A stretch of 64,000 bases of DNA from Nocardia fluminea. Its GTDB lineage: Bacteria > Actinomycetota > Actinomycetes > Mycobacteriales > Mycobacteriaceae. Location of the stretch: contig NZ_PJMW01000002.1 of assembly GCF_002846365.1 (NCBI RefSeq), forward strand, positions 5,580,001 through 5,644,000, given 5' to 3'. Made by a program: the position numbers and the translations under genes. Below are positions 1 to 7,762 of this stretch, in pieces; position 1 is the first letter of the stretch, and every line of letters starts with the position of its first letter. The notes beneath the pieces were generated by a model. The model did not search any database and was not told where the DNA came from. It worked only from the letters and a program-made list of their open reading frames with translations.

Positions 1-1
1 C

Positions 2-2107
2 GCTTTCGGCATCGTCGGACTCAGTACCGCCGCGATCTACGCCATCATCGGCAGCGGCTTGGTCCTGACCTTCACCACGACCGGTGTCTTCAACTTCGCG
101 CACGGCGCGGCCGGCATGATGTCGGCCTTCGTGTACTGGCAGTTCACCGTCGGCTGGGGCGTACCCACACCGATCGCGGTCGCCCTGGTGCTGTTGGTGT
201 TCGCGCCGCTGTTCGGGTTGGCGTTCGCGCAGGCGCTGGCGCCGACGCAGGGACTCGGCGACGCCGAGAAGCTCGTCATGACGGTGGCGTTGCTCAGCGG
301 CCTGATGCTCACCGCGCGCTGGATCTGGAACCCGGACGTAGCGCGCACCCTGCCGCGGTTCTTCGCCGACCAACGACCACTGCACCTGGGTTCGGTGACC
401 ATCACCTGGCATCAGGCGCTCACCATGGCCGTCGCGGTGGTGGTGGCGGTGGCCCTGCGAATCCTGCTGTACCGCACCAGAACCGGCGCGGAGATGCGCG
501 CCACCGTGGACGATCGGGCCCTGGTCGGGCTCACCGGTGCCGATCCGCAGCGCGCCAACCGGGTGGCGTGGATGCTGGGCATCGAGTTGGCGGCCGTCGG
601 CGGCATCCTCATTGCGCCGATGGTGGCCCTGGACGCGGCACAGCTGTCGTTGCTGATCGTCAGCGCCTACAGCGCGGCGATCTTCGGGCGGTTGCGCAGC
701 CTGCCGATGACCTTCCTCGGTGCGATCGTCGTCGGTTGCCTGGAGAGTTACCTCACCGGGTACCTGCCCCAGAACGAGTATCTGCCCGGACTGCGGCTGG
801 CCGCGCCCGCGTTGCTGCTGCTCGTGGCGCTGCTGCTGTTCCCGCACGGGCGGCTGCGGGGGCGCGACCGGCGCTTGAGCCCGGTGCCGCTGCCGACCGT
901 GCGCGGTTCGGCCGTGTTCGCGGTCGTCGTCGCGGTGGTCGGGGTCATGCTCGCCACCCTGCTCAGCGAATCGGATCTGATCACCTACGGCCTGATCTTC
1001 GCCTTCGGGGTGATCGCGTTGTCGTTCGTCCCGCTCGCCGGGTTCGCCGGCCAGATCTCGCTGTGCCAGTTGAGCATCGCCGGGATCGGCGCGGTCGCCT
1101 ACGCGCATCTGGGCGCCGACGGGCAATGGTGGGCGTTGCTCGCCGCCATGGTGATCGCGGGCGCGGTCGGCGCGCTGATCGCATTGCCCGCGCTGCGGTT
1201 GTCCGGGGTGTACCTCGCGCTCGGCACGGCGGCGTTCGCGGTGGTGCTCGACCGCTGGATCTTCACCCTGCCCTCGTTCGAGGTGTTCGGGGTGCGGATC
1301 GCCCTGTTCGATCAGGGATCGGTGGATCTGGTCGGCCCCAGCCTGTTCGGGCTGCGGCTGACCAGTACCGCCCAGATCACCGTCTTCGCGGCCGTGGTAC
1401 TCGGGCTGGCCGGATTCGGGGTGGCGATGCTGCGGCGCAGCCGATTCGGCAGACGATTGATCGCCCTGCGCGACAGCGAGGCTGCCTACGCCACCCTCGG
1501 CGGGAATCTCCTGGCGGCCAAGATGCTGGTGTTCTCGCTGTCGGCGGCGATCGCCGGACTCGGCGGCGCGCTCTACGGCATGCAGCTGCGGTCGGTGACC
1601 GCCGAGCAGTTCGGCTTCGTCGCGGGCCTGCCGATCTTCCTGATCGTGGTCATCGCCGGGCTCGGCGCGGTCGGCAGCGGATTGTTCACCGGCGCCGTCT
1701 ATTCGGGACCGCTCAACGCGATACCCGTGTTGTTCCCGGCGCTGACGAATCTGGTCCACGTGCTGCCCGCACTGGGTGGTATCGCGTTCAGCGGTGGGTT
1801 CCTCGGTCAGGGCGCGCTGGCCCATATGCGCCGGGAATGGTCCGCGGCACTGCGTGATCGGGTCGCGCTGACAGTGCTGATCGGTGGGCTGGCGTTGCTG
1901 TGGGCGCTGCGCGTGGGTGAGGTCGTCAACGGCTACGTGTTCACCGCGGGCGCGCTGATCGCCGCCATCGTGGTGCCGCGCTGGGCGAACCGGCGTCACC
2001 GTCCACCCGTGCCCGAGCAAGTGCCCGTCGAATGGCTCGGTATCGAACGGCCGTGGACCGCAGCGGACAAGGAGGTGCTCGATCGTGGGATCGCTGCTCG
2101 AAGTTGA
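2..2107 (+). CDS. Fused LivH-LivM ABC permease (5' truncated)
   Basis: Inner-membrane permease of a branched-chain-amino-acid-type (HAAT) ABC importer. The frame is open from base 2, so the true start lies left of the window; at least 701 residues are present. The first ~285 residues look like LivH and the remainder like LivM, with the LivM-typical GFAGQISLCQ about 330-355 residues in. Many hydrophobic helices are evident in both halves. Separate LivH and LivM genes are the usual arrangement; single-chain fusions are known in actinomycetes. It overlaps the following ATPase gene by 23 bases, so the two are translated together. HAAT transporters also carry amides, urea and aromatic acids, so the substrate cannot be read from sequence; the catabolic surroundings suggest an organic acid (inference). 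No binding protein gene is visible in the window. Confidence 0.9.
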   Translation, partial: AFGIVGLSTAAIYAIIGSGLVLTFTTTGVFNFAHGAAGMMSAFVYWQFTVGWGVPTPIAVALVLLVFAPLFGLAFAQALAPTQGLGDAEKLVMTVALLSGLMLTARWIWNPDVARTLPRFFADQRPLHLGSVTITWHQALTMAVAVVVAVALRILLYRTRTGAEMRATVDDRALVGLTGADPQRANRVAWMLGIELAAVGGILIAPMVALDAAQLSLLIVSAYSAAIFGRLRSLPMTFLGAIVVGCLESYLTGYLPQNEYLPGLRLAAPALLLLVALLLFPHGRLRGRDRRLSPVPLPTVRGSAVFAVVVAVVGVMLATLLSESDLITYGLIFAFGVIALSFVPLAGFAGQISLCQLSIAGIGAVAYAHLGADGQWWALLAAMVIAGAVGALIALPALRLSGVYLALGTAAFAVVLDRWIFTLPSFEVFGVRIALFDQGSVDLVGPSLFGLRLTSTAQITVFAAVVLGLAGFGVAMLRRSRFGRRLIALRDSEAAYATLGGNLLAAKMLVFSLSAAIAGLGGALYGMQLRSVTAEQFGFVAGLPIFLIVVIAGLGAVGSGLFTGAVYSGPLNAIPVLFPALTNLVHVLPALGGIAFSGGFLGQGALAHMRREWSAALRDRVALTVLIGGLALLWALRVGEVVNGYVFTAGALIAAIVVPRWANRRHRPPVPEQVPVEWLGIERPWTAADKEVLDRGIAARS

Positions 2108-2798
2108 GGAGGTCACGGTGACCTTCGGTGGTCACCGCGCCCTCGACCGGGCCGGGCTCCGCGCCGAAGCGGGGCAGGTGACCGGCCTGATCGGTCCGAA
2201 CGGTGCGGGCAAGAGCACCCTGTTCGACGTGATCTGCGGGTTGCGGCGACCGCTGACCGGCCGGGTCACGATGAACGGCCGCGATGTCACCCGCCTGGGA
2301 CCAGCCCGCCGGGCCGGGCACGGGCTGGCGCGGACCTTCCAGCGGCTGGAACTGTTCGGCCGCTTGAGTGTTCGCGACAATCTGCTGGTCGCCGCGGAGC
2401 TCGGACGGCACCGGCGCGACGCGGGTGTGATCGTCGACGAACTGCTCGACCGGCTCGGTCTGGACGACGTCGCCGGCACCACCGCCGACGAGTTGCCGAC
2501 CGGCACCGGCCGACTGGTCGAGGTGGGCCGGGCGATGGCCGCCCGCCCCAGCGTGGTCCTGCTCGACGAACCCGCGGCCGGCCTCGACCACACCGAAACC
2601 GAGCGGTTCGCCGCACTGTTGCGGTCGCTGGCCGCCGACGGTGTCGCGGTGCTGCTCGTCGAGCACGACATGGGCCTGGTCATGAATGTCTGCGATCAGC
2701 TCTACGTGCTCGATCTCGGCGCCGTCATCAGCTCCGGGCCACCCGACGTGATCCGCCGTGACGCCACCGTACTCGCCGCCTACCTGGGAGAAGGATGA
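2085..2798 (+). CDS. LivG-type ABC transporter ATP-binding protein
   Basis: Cytoplasmic ATPase subunit (237 aa) of the same importer. Walker A GPNGAGKST is at residues 37-45, followed by the LivG-style degenerate signature LPTGTGR and Walker B VVLLDEPAAGLD, then the H-loop region VEHDMGLVM. The GTG start lies inside the upstream permease gene, preceded by AAGGAGG at a good distance. It ends with an ATGA overlap into the next ATPase gene. Length and motif order fit LivG (normally ~250 aa). Confidence 0.92.
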   Translation: MGSLLEVEEVTVTFGGHRALDRAGLRAEAGQVTGLIGPNGAGKSTLFDVICGLRRPLTGRVTMNGRDVTRLGPARRAGHGLARTFQRLELFGRLSVRDNLLVAAELGRHRRDAGVIVDELLDRLGLDDVAGTTADELPTGTGRLVEVGRAMAARPSVVLLDEPAAGLDHTETERFAALLRSLAADGVAVLLVEHDMGLVMNVCDQLYVLDLGAVISSGPPDVIRRDATVLAAYLGEG

Positions 2799-3499
2799 CC
2801 TCGTCACTCGAATTACACGGCGTCCGCGCGGCGTACGACGCGATCACGGTGCTCCACGGTGTCGACCTGCGGGTCGGCGCCGGGGAGGTGGTCGCCCTGC
2901 TCGGGCCCAACGGGGCGGGCAAGACGACCACGCTGCGCGTCGCGGCCGGGGTGCGCGCGGTCTCGACCGGCAGGCTCGTCCTCGGCGGCCGCGATGTCAC
3001 CGGGGCCGACCCCAGGGACCTGGCTGCGGCCGGGGTCTGCCTGATTCCCGAGGGCCGCGGCGTGTTCCCCAATCTGTCGGTGCGCGACAACCTGCTGATG
3101 ATGACCTTCACCGGCAAGACCCACGAAGAGATCGAGGAGGTGGCGTTCCGCCGCTTCCCGATTCTCGCCCAGCGCGCCGACCAGATCGCGGGCACGATGT
3201 CGGGCGGCGAGCAGCAGATGCTCGCCCTCGCAAGGGGATTGGCCACCGATCCGGCCGTGCTGCTGCTCGACGAGCTGTCCATGGGCTTGGCCCCGCTGGT
3301 GGTCGAGCGGCTCTACGAACAGGTCGGTGAGATCGCTCGGCAAGGCGTGGCGGTGCTGGTGGTCGAGCAGTTCGCCGCCGCCGTCCTCGATATCGCCGAC
3401 CACGCGGCCGTGCTGGTGCGCGGCCGCATCGAATACCAGGGGCCCGCCGACGGCGAACTCCGCCGCGAACTGGCCGCTCTCTACCTAGGAAGTCACTGA
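2795..3499 (+). CDS. LivF-type ABC transporter ATP-binding protein
   Basis: Second ATPase subunit (234 aa). It has Walker A GPNGAGKTT, signature MSGGEQQMLALARGLA and Walker B AVLLLDELSMGLAP, where the LS-GLAP wording is characteristic of LivF. The ATG overlaps the LivG-type stop by four bases, and the next gene starts on its last base, so all four genes form one translationally coupled operon. Together with the LivG-type protein it would form the nucleotide-binding heterodimer under the fused permease. Confidence 0.93.
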   Translation: MTSSLELHGVRAAYDAITVLHGVDLRVGAGEVVALLGPNGAGKTTTLRVAAGVRAVSTGRLVLGGRDVTGADPRDLAAAGVCLIPEGRGVFPNLSVRDNLLMMTFTGKTHEEIEEVAFRRFPILAQRADQIAGTMSGGEQQMLALARGLATDPAVLLLDELSMGLAPLVVERLYEQVGEIARQGVAVLVVEQFAAAVLDIADHAAVLVRGRIEYQGPADGELRRELAALYLGSH

Positions 3500-3867
3500 T
3501 GACCGAAACACGTGCCGACCGCTTCGCCCGCGAACTGGCCGACTTGAAGATCCCCGATCCCGCCGCGGGCCGGGGCAGTCTGTGGTTGCGCGCCGGCGCG
3601 ACCGCGATGGCGGCGGGTCCGGCGCTCGCCGTGCTGGCGTATTTCCTGGCACACAACACCTCTGATCCGCTCGCGCAGCGCGACGCACTCGTGCTCGCCC
3701 TCATCGGGGTGGCGCTCAGCGTCGTCGGCGCCGCGCTGTTCGTGCGCTACTCACTGACCGGTGTGCTGCGTTTCTGGATGGCGCGCCAGTCCTACGATTT
3801 GGACCAGCTCGGAGAACGCCTGTCCGAGAGCCGGATTCACCGCGACGATGCGGCATCCGTGGCGTGA
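3499..3867 (+). CDS. Small two-helix membrane protein of the ABC operon
   Basis: Protein of 122 aa that I do not recognise as a named family. Two hydrophobic segments (about residues 32-51 and 62-84) predict two transmembrane helices, with a charged N-terminus and an amphipathic C-terminal tail rich in R, S, D and E. The ATG shares one base with the upstream TGA, so it is translationally coupled to the transporter and may be an accessory or stabilising subunit (inference). A strong terminator follows immediately, so it is the last gene of the operon. Confidence 0.75.
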   Translation: MTETRADRFARELADLKIPDPAAGRGSLWLRAGATAMAAGPALAVLAYFLAHNTSDPLAQRDALVLALIGVALSVVGAALFVRYSLTGVLRFWMARQSYDLDQLGERLSESRIHRDDAASVA

Positions 3868-3883
3868 CGACGCCTGCTCGGGG

Positions 3884-3916
3884 ACCGGGATCGCCCAGCA
3901 CGAGGGCGATCCCGGT
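3884..3916. terminator. Bidirectional hairpin between convergent genes
   Basis: A perfect 12-bp inverted repeat, ACCGGGATCGCC (3884-3895) and GGCGATCCCGGT (3905-3916), with a 9-base loop. It sits between the end of the ABC operon and the end of the opposing dehydrogenase gene, the usual place for a shared terminator. There is no long T tract, as is common in GC-rich actinomycetes. Confidence 0.75.
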
Positions 3917-3921
3917 TTCGG

Positions 3922-4743
3922 TCACGACCTGCGCCGCGTGTCGAAGAACTGTGCGTTGATGGCGGCGTCGAGCGTGCCCATGGTCGCTCCGAGTTCGGCG
4001 GCCAGCGTCCGTACGGTGGCCACGTCCTTGCCGATGAACTCGCCGACCGAGGCATGGAACGCGGCCACCGAACCCTTCGCCGCCACACTCGCGGCGGCAC
4101 GGCTGGCTCCGCTGGCATGCTGGAGCGCCGACAAGACGGTCGCCTCGTCGACGCCGAGTTCGGACGCCAGCCGCACGGCCTCGGTGAGCAAGCCGAGCTG
4201 GGCGGCGAAGAGCGCGTTGTTGACCAGCTTCACGCGCTGGCCGGAGCCGAGCGGACCCACCGGCAGCACCGGGTCGCCGTAGCACCGCAGCACGGGACGG
4301 GCGCGCGCGAGGGCGTCCTCGGTGCCGCCGGCGAACATCGTGAGGGTGCCCGCGTCGATATCGGGCGGCCCGCCGCTGACGGGGGCGTCGACGACGCGGA
4401 TGTCGTGGGCGGCGGCCTGTGCGGCGATGTCTTCGGCGGTGCGCGGGCTCCCGGTGGTGTGCACGATGAGCACCGATCCGCCGGGCATGCTCGCCAGCAG
4501 CGGGGTATCGAGGCAGACCGCGCGGACTTGGTCGTCGGTGAACACGCAGACCACCACGGCGGCCGCCCCGGTGCCCACCGCGGCGGTAAACGACACGGGT
4601 TCGGCACCCAGCTCGCTGACCCGCCGGCGCGCGTCGCCGGAACGCCCGAGCGCGCGCACCTCGTGCCCCGCCGCGACGAGCCTGCGCACCATCGGAGCGC
4701 CCATCCGCCCCACCCCGACGAACCCGATCCGCAGAGCAGTCAC
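3922..4743 (-). CDS. 3-hydroxyisobutyrate dehydrogenase-like NAD(P) oxidoreductase (copy 1)
   Basis: Protein of 273 aa of the beta-hydroxyacid dehydrogenase family, which oxidises short hydroxyacids to semialdehydes or reduces the reverse. The dinucleotide-binding loop GFVGVGRMGAPM is at residues 8-18, the substrate loop DAPVSGG at ~119-125, and the catalytic lysine is K172 in RVKLVNNALF, followed by N176. The GTG start is chosen because it overlaps the upstream paralogue's stop as GTGA and gives the family's normal N-terminus; an open frame upstream is only shadow. It is the last gene of the minus-strand run before the shared terminator. Substrate not assignable from sequence. Confidence 0.88.
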   Translation of the reverse strand: MTALRIGFVGVGRMGAPMVRRLVAAGHEVRALGRSGDARRRVSELGAEPVSFTAAVGTGAAAVVVCVFTDDQVRAVCLDTPLLASMPGGSVLIVHTTGSPRTAEDIAAQAAAHDIRVVDAPVSGGPPDIDAGTLTMFAGGTEDALARARPVLRCYGDPVLPVGPLGSGQRVKLVNNALFAAQLGLLTEAVRLASELGVDEATVLSALQHASGASRAAASVAAKGSVAAFHASVGEFIGKDVATVRTLAAELGATMGTLDAAINAQFFDTRRRS

Positions 4744-5552
4744 CGCGGATGGCCGATCAGGCCCAGCGTGGCGTCGGCCGCGGTCAGCGCGACACCGGTG
4801 TCCGCGTCGGCCCCGGTCGCGAGTTCGGCGAGCAGTCGGACGTCCTTGCGCAATGTGTGCCCGGCATGGTCGCCGATCCGCGCCAGCGTCCCAGCCAGGA
4901 TCCGGCCGAGGGCGAAGCTGTTCGCCGACCCGTGCGCGATCACCTCGCCGAGCCTGGCCTCGTCGACACCCAGGTCCCGGCCGAGGGCCAGCGTGCTCGC
5001 CGCGGTCGCGAGATTCGCGGTGAACAACAAATTGTTGAGCAGCTTGGTGACCTGCCCGGCCCCGATGTCGCCCAGGTGCACCACTGGATCGGCGTAGGTG
5101 CCGAACACGGGCCTGCACCGATCGACGGCCTCGGCCGGGCCACCGGCCATGACGAGCAAGCGCCCCTGGGCCACCGCGGGCGCGCCGCCACTGACGGCCG
5201 CGTCGATCAACGTGACGCCCTGCGCCGCGGCTGTTTCCGCGAGCTCGCGACACGTGTCGGGGTGAATCGTGCTGTGCACGGCCACGATCGAGCCTGCGGC
5301 CAGTCCGCCGAAGACGCCGTCCGCACCGGTCAGCACCTCGCGGATATCGGCGTCGTTGCCCACGCACAAGCAGACCAGGTCGCTGGCCTGCGCCAGGGCG
5401 CGCGGGGTGTGCGCGACATCGGCCGCGGTATCGGCGAACGGTTCGAGCGTGGCGGGTCTGCGCGCCCACAGGGTGGTCCGGTACCCGGCCGCCACGATCC
5501 GCTGCGCCATCGGCGCACCCTGACTACCCAACCCGATGAATCCGATGCGCAT
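4740..5552 (-). CDS. 3-hydroxyisobutyrate dehydrogenase-like NAD(P) oxidoreductase (copy 2)
   Basis: Protein of 270 aa, paralogous to the gene it overlaps downstream. The Rossmann loop GFIGLGSQGAPM is at the N-terminus, the substrate loop DAAVSGGAP at ~117-125, and the catalytic lysine is K170 in QVTKLLNNLLF. The ATG at 5552 has an excellent ribosome site (AGGAGG about 8 bases upstream) and the start agrees with the family. In-frame sequence upstream, reaching back past 5580, is spurious because it would overlap the DoxX gene. Tandem overlapping paralogues may act on related substrates or form a heteromer (inference). Confidence 0.9.
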   Translation of the reverse strand: MRIGFIGLGSQGAPMAQRIVAAGYRTTLWARRPATLEPFADTAADVAHTPRALAQASDLVCLCVGNDADIREVLTGADGVFGGLAAGSIVAVHSTIHPDTCRELAETAAAQGVTLIDAAVSGGAPAVAQGRLLVMAGGPAEAVDRCRPVFGTYADPVVHLGDIGAGQVTKLLNNLLFTANLATAASTLALGRDLGVDEARLGEVIAHGSANSFALGRILAGTLARIGDHAGHTLRKDVRLLAELATGADADTGVALTAADATLGLIGHPR

Positions 5553-5580
5553 CAGCGCACCTCCTGTTCGAATATGCTGC

Positions 5581-6084
5581 TCACGCAGTCTGTTCGGGCC
5601 GCGGACGCCAGAACAGCGCGAGCAGTCCCGCGGTCGACGCCACGCCGGCGCCGAGTGCGATGGCGCCCCCGGCCCAGCCGGTGACAGTGATTCCGGCGGC
5701 ATGATCGATCGACAGGCGACCCGGCCCGGTAAAGGCCAGAGCCACCGCGACCACCGCCAGGACGAGGACGTACTCGTACCCCTCCTTGAACACGAAGAAC
5801 CCGTTCGCCCGATGCGCGAGCAACCCGGCGACGAGCATCACCGCGATCACCGCCGCGCAGGCCAGCGGGGTGCCGAAACCGAGGATCAGCAGCACGCCCG
5901 CCCCGACCTCGGTGCACACACTCGCCCACGCCTGCAACACGCCGTTGCGCAGGCCGAGTCCGGCGAACCAGCGGGCCGTGCCCGCGATCCGGCCGCCACC
6001 GAGCCAATGGTTGAGTCCGTGCGCGATCATCGTGGCGCCGACCACCAGCCGGAGCAGGGTCGGCGCCACATCGGTGACATCCAT
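5581..6084 (-). CDS. DoxX family membrane protein
   Basis: Integral membrane protein of 167 aa with four hydrophobic segments and the DoxX-like opening LLRLVVGATMIAHGLNHW. DoxX-type proteins associate with membrane redox or catabolic enzymes, but the molecular role is mostly undefined. The ATG at 6084 has GAGAGG 8 bases upstream; the gap to the upstream thiolase gene is only 11 bases, so it belongs to the same transcript as the P450/thiolase genes. The longer open frame upstream of the start overlaps the thiolase and is rejected. Confidence 0.87.
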   Translation of the reverse strand: MDVTDVAPTLLRLVVGATMIAHGLNHWLGGGRIAGTARWFAGLGLRNGVLQAWASVCTEVGAGVLLILGFGTPLACAAVIAVMLVAGLLAHRANGFFVFKEGYEYVLVLAVVAVALAFTGPGRLSIDHAAGITVTGWAGGAIALGAGVASTAGLLALFWRPRPEQTA

Positions 6085-6095
6085 GGGGTTACCTC

Positions 6096-7754
6096 TCAGT
6101 TCTCGCTGGTCAGCAGCAGGACTCCGCTGGGGGTCAGTCCGCCGCTGCTGGTCACCGCGACCCGCGCGCCCTCGACCTGCCGAGGCCCCGCCTGCCCGCG
6201 CAGCTGGCTGACGGCCTCGTGCAGCAGACCCATGCCGTGGGTGCGCCCGTGCGACAGCTGGCCGCCGTGGGTGTTGAGCGGAAGCAGCCCGTCGCGCGCG
6301 ATGTTCTTGCCGCCGTCGAGGAAGTCCTTGGCCTCGCCGATGCCGCAGAAGCCGAGAGCTTCGATCCACGACAGGCAATTGAAGGTGAACCCGTCGTAGA
6401 GTTCGGCGACATCGACGTCGGCCGGACGCAGCGAGGTACGCGACCACAGGTGCGCGGCTTGGCCCAGCACCTGTGGTTCATGGGTCAGGGTGCTCTGGTC
6501 CCATTCGATCCGTTCGAGGATCTGGGTACCGACCGCGGCCACCCGCACCGGCGGTGTCGCCAGATCCGGTGTGGTCTCGATCGCCGAGACCAGCACGGCG
6601 ACCGCGCCGTCGCAGGGGACATCACAGTCGTAGAGCCCGAACGGGGTGGTGACCGGTCTGGCCTCGAGGTAGTCCGACATGGTCAGCGGATCGCGATAGA
6701 CCGCCGTCGGGTTCAGTGCGGCGTTGGCTCGCTGGTTCAATGCGATCCAGCCCAGGGTTTCCCTGGTGGTGCCGTAACGATGGAAATGCCGTTGGGCGTT
6801 CTGCGCCAACGTATGCGCGGCCGAGGTGGCGCCGAACGGCATCATCCAACTGGTGGTGCGCCCGCCCGTCGGCGTGATCTTGCCGGTGCGGATCAGCTCG
6901 TTGTAGGTGGCTTCCCATACGGTGCGAAAGCACAGCACGTGCCGGGCCAATCCGCCGGCGACGGCCAGCATCGCCGCGATCACAGACCCACCGGGCCCGA
7001 AGGTTTCGAAACCGCCGTTGTACCAGGTCGGCCGGAGGCCGAGCGCGGCCTCGAGCGCGCCCACCCCGCCCTCGCCGAAACCGCCGACGTTGCCGCCACC
7101 GGGATAGGTCGACAGACCGTCGATGTCGGCCATGGTGAGCCCGGCATCGGCGACCGCGCGCTCGCAGGCCGCGATCGTCAGTGACAGCGGCGAAACCATC
7201 AGGCGCCGACCGATGTCCGACATCCCGATCCCGGTGATGGCGACCTTGTCCTCGAACTTGTCCCGGCCGAGCATCGGCCGCACGTGCTCACCGAAGCGGT
7301 GCGGTTCGATCTCGTCGGCGGGCAGTGGTGCGGGTGGCGGTTGTTCGGCGGTGGGCCGGAACAGCGGCAACCACACATCCGCGTCCTGTTCGAACACGAC
7401 CTCCATCCGCATCCCCAGCACGAGGTCGCCCGGATCGCAGCCCACCACATTGGTGGTGAGCCGGACCCGGGGATCCTCCTCGACCGCGACCTGGGCCACC
7501 ACATAGGGTGCGGCCAGCCCCGGCACGCCGAAACGCTGATTGACGGTGAAGCCGATGAGGGTGGCGAAGCCGGAGACCTCGCGGACACCGAGCGTGTGCC
7601 CGTGGCAGTACCGGCACACCGGCTGCGGTGGATGGATCAGGGCCGCGCACGAACCACACTCCTGGATCCGCAGGCAGCCGTCGGCGCCCGCGGTCCAGAA
7701 GAATTCGTTCTCCGCGGTCACCAGGGGCAGCGGCCGCCCCGATGCCTCGGCCAT
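6096..7754 (-). CDS. Fused DUF35 (OB-fold/zinc ribbon) - lipid-transfer thiolase
   Basis: A 552-aa two-domain protein. The N-terminal ~150 residues form a DUF35-type acyl-CoA-binding unit with a rubredoxin-like zinc ribbon (C33, C36, C47, C50) and an OB-fold stretch. From about residue 165 (KVAITGIGMSDIGRR) a non-condensing SCP2/Ltp-type thiolase domain runs to the end. In steroid catabolism such units (Ltp2 with ChsH2-DUF35) act as retro-aldolases releasing short acyl-CoA units; here both halves are in one chain. By analogy it may do a retro-aldol cleavage of a CoA thioester (inference). ATG 7754 is preferred because GAGG lies ahead of it; a GTG at 7766 overlapping the P450 stop is the alternative. 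Confidence 0.85.
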   Translation of the reverse strand: MAEASGRPLPLVTAENEFFWTAGADGCLRIQECGSCAALIHPPQPVCRYCHGHTLGVREVSGFATLIGFTVNQRFGVPGLAAPYVVAQVAVEEDPRVRLTTNVVGCDPGDLVLGMRMEVVFEQDADVWLPLFRPTAEQPPPAPLPADEIEPHRFGEHVRPMLGRDKFEDKVAITGIGMSDIGRRLMVSPLSLTIAACERAVADAGLTMADIDGLSTYPGGGNVGGFGEGGVGALEAALGLRPTWYNGGFETFGPGGSVIAAMLAVAGGLARHVLCFRTVWEATYNELIRTGKITPTGGRTTSWMMPFGATSAAHTLAQNAQRHFHRYGTTRETLGWIALNQRANAALNPTAVYRDPLTMSDYLEARPVTTPFGLYDCDVPCDGAVAVLVSAIETTPDLATPPVRVAAVGTQILERIEWDQSTLTHEPQVLGQAAHLWSRTSLRPADVDVAELYDGFTFNCLSWIEALGFCGIGEAKDFLDGGKNIARDGLLPLNTHGGQLSHGRTHGMGLLHEAVSQLRGQAGPRQVEGARVAVTSSGGLTPSGVLLLTSEN

Positions 7755-7762
7755 CTCGTTCC

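Noticed and set aside
568..1857. 429-codon plus-strand open frame overlapping the permease gene
   Set aside because: Arginine/glycine-rich translation with no family features; it is a frame-shifted shadow of the strongly supported fused permease.
4744..5469. Upstream extension of the first dehydrogenase gene (long minus-strand frame)
   Set aside because: It overlaps the paralogous dehydrogenase in another frame and has low-complexity Arg/Gly content; the GTG at 4743 gives the correct family start.
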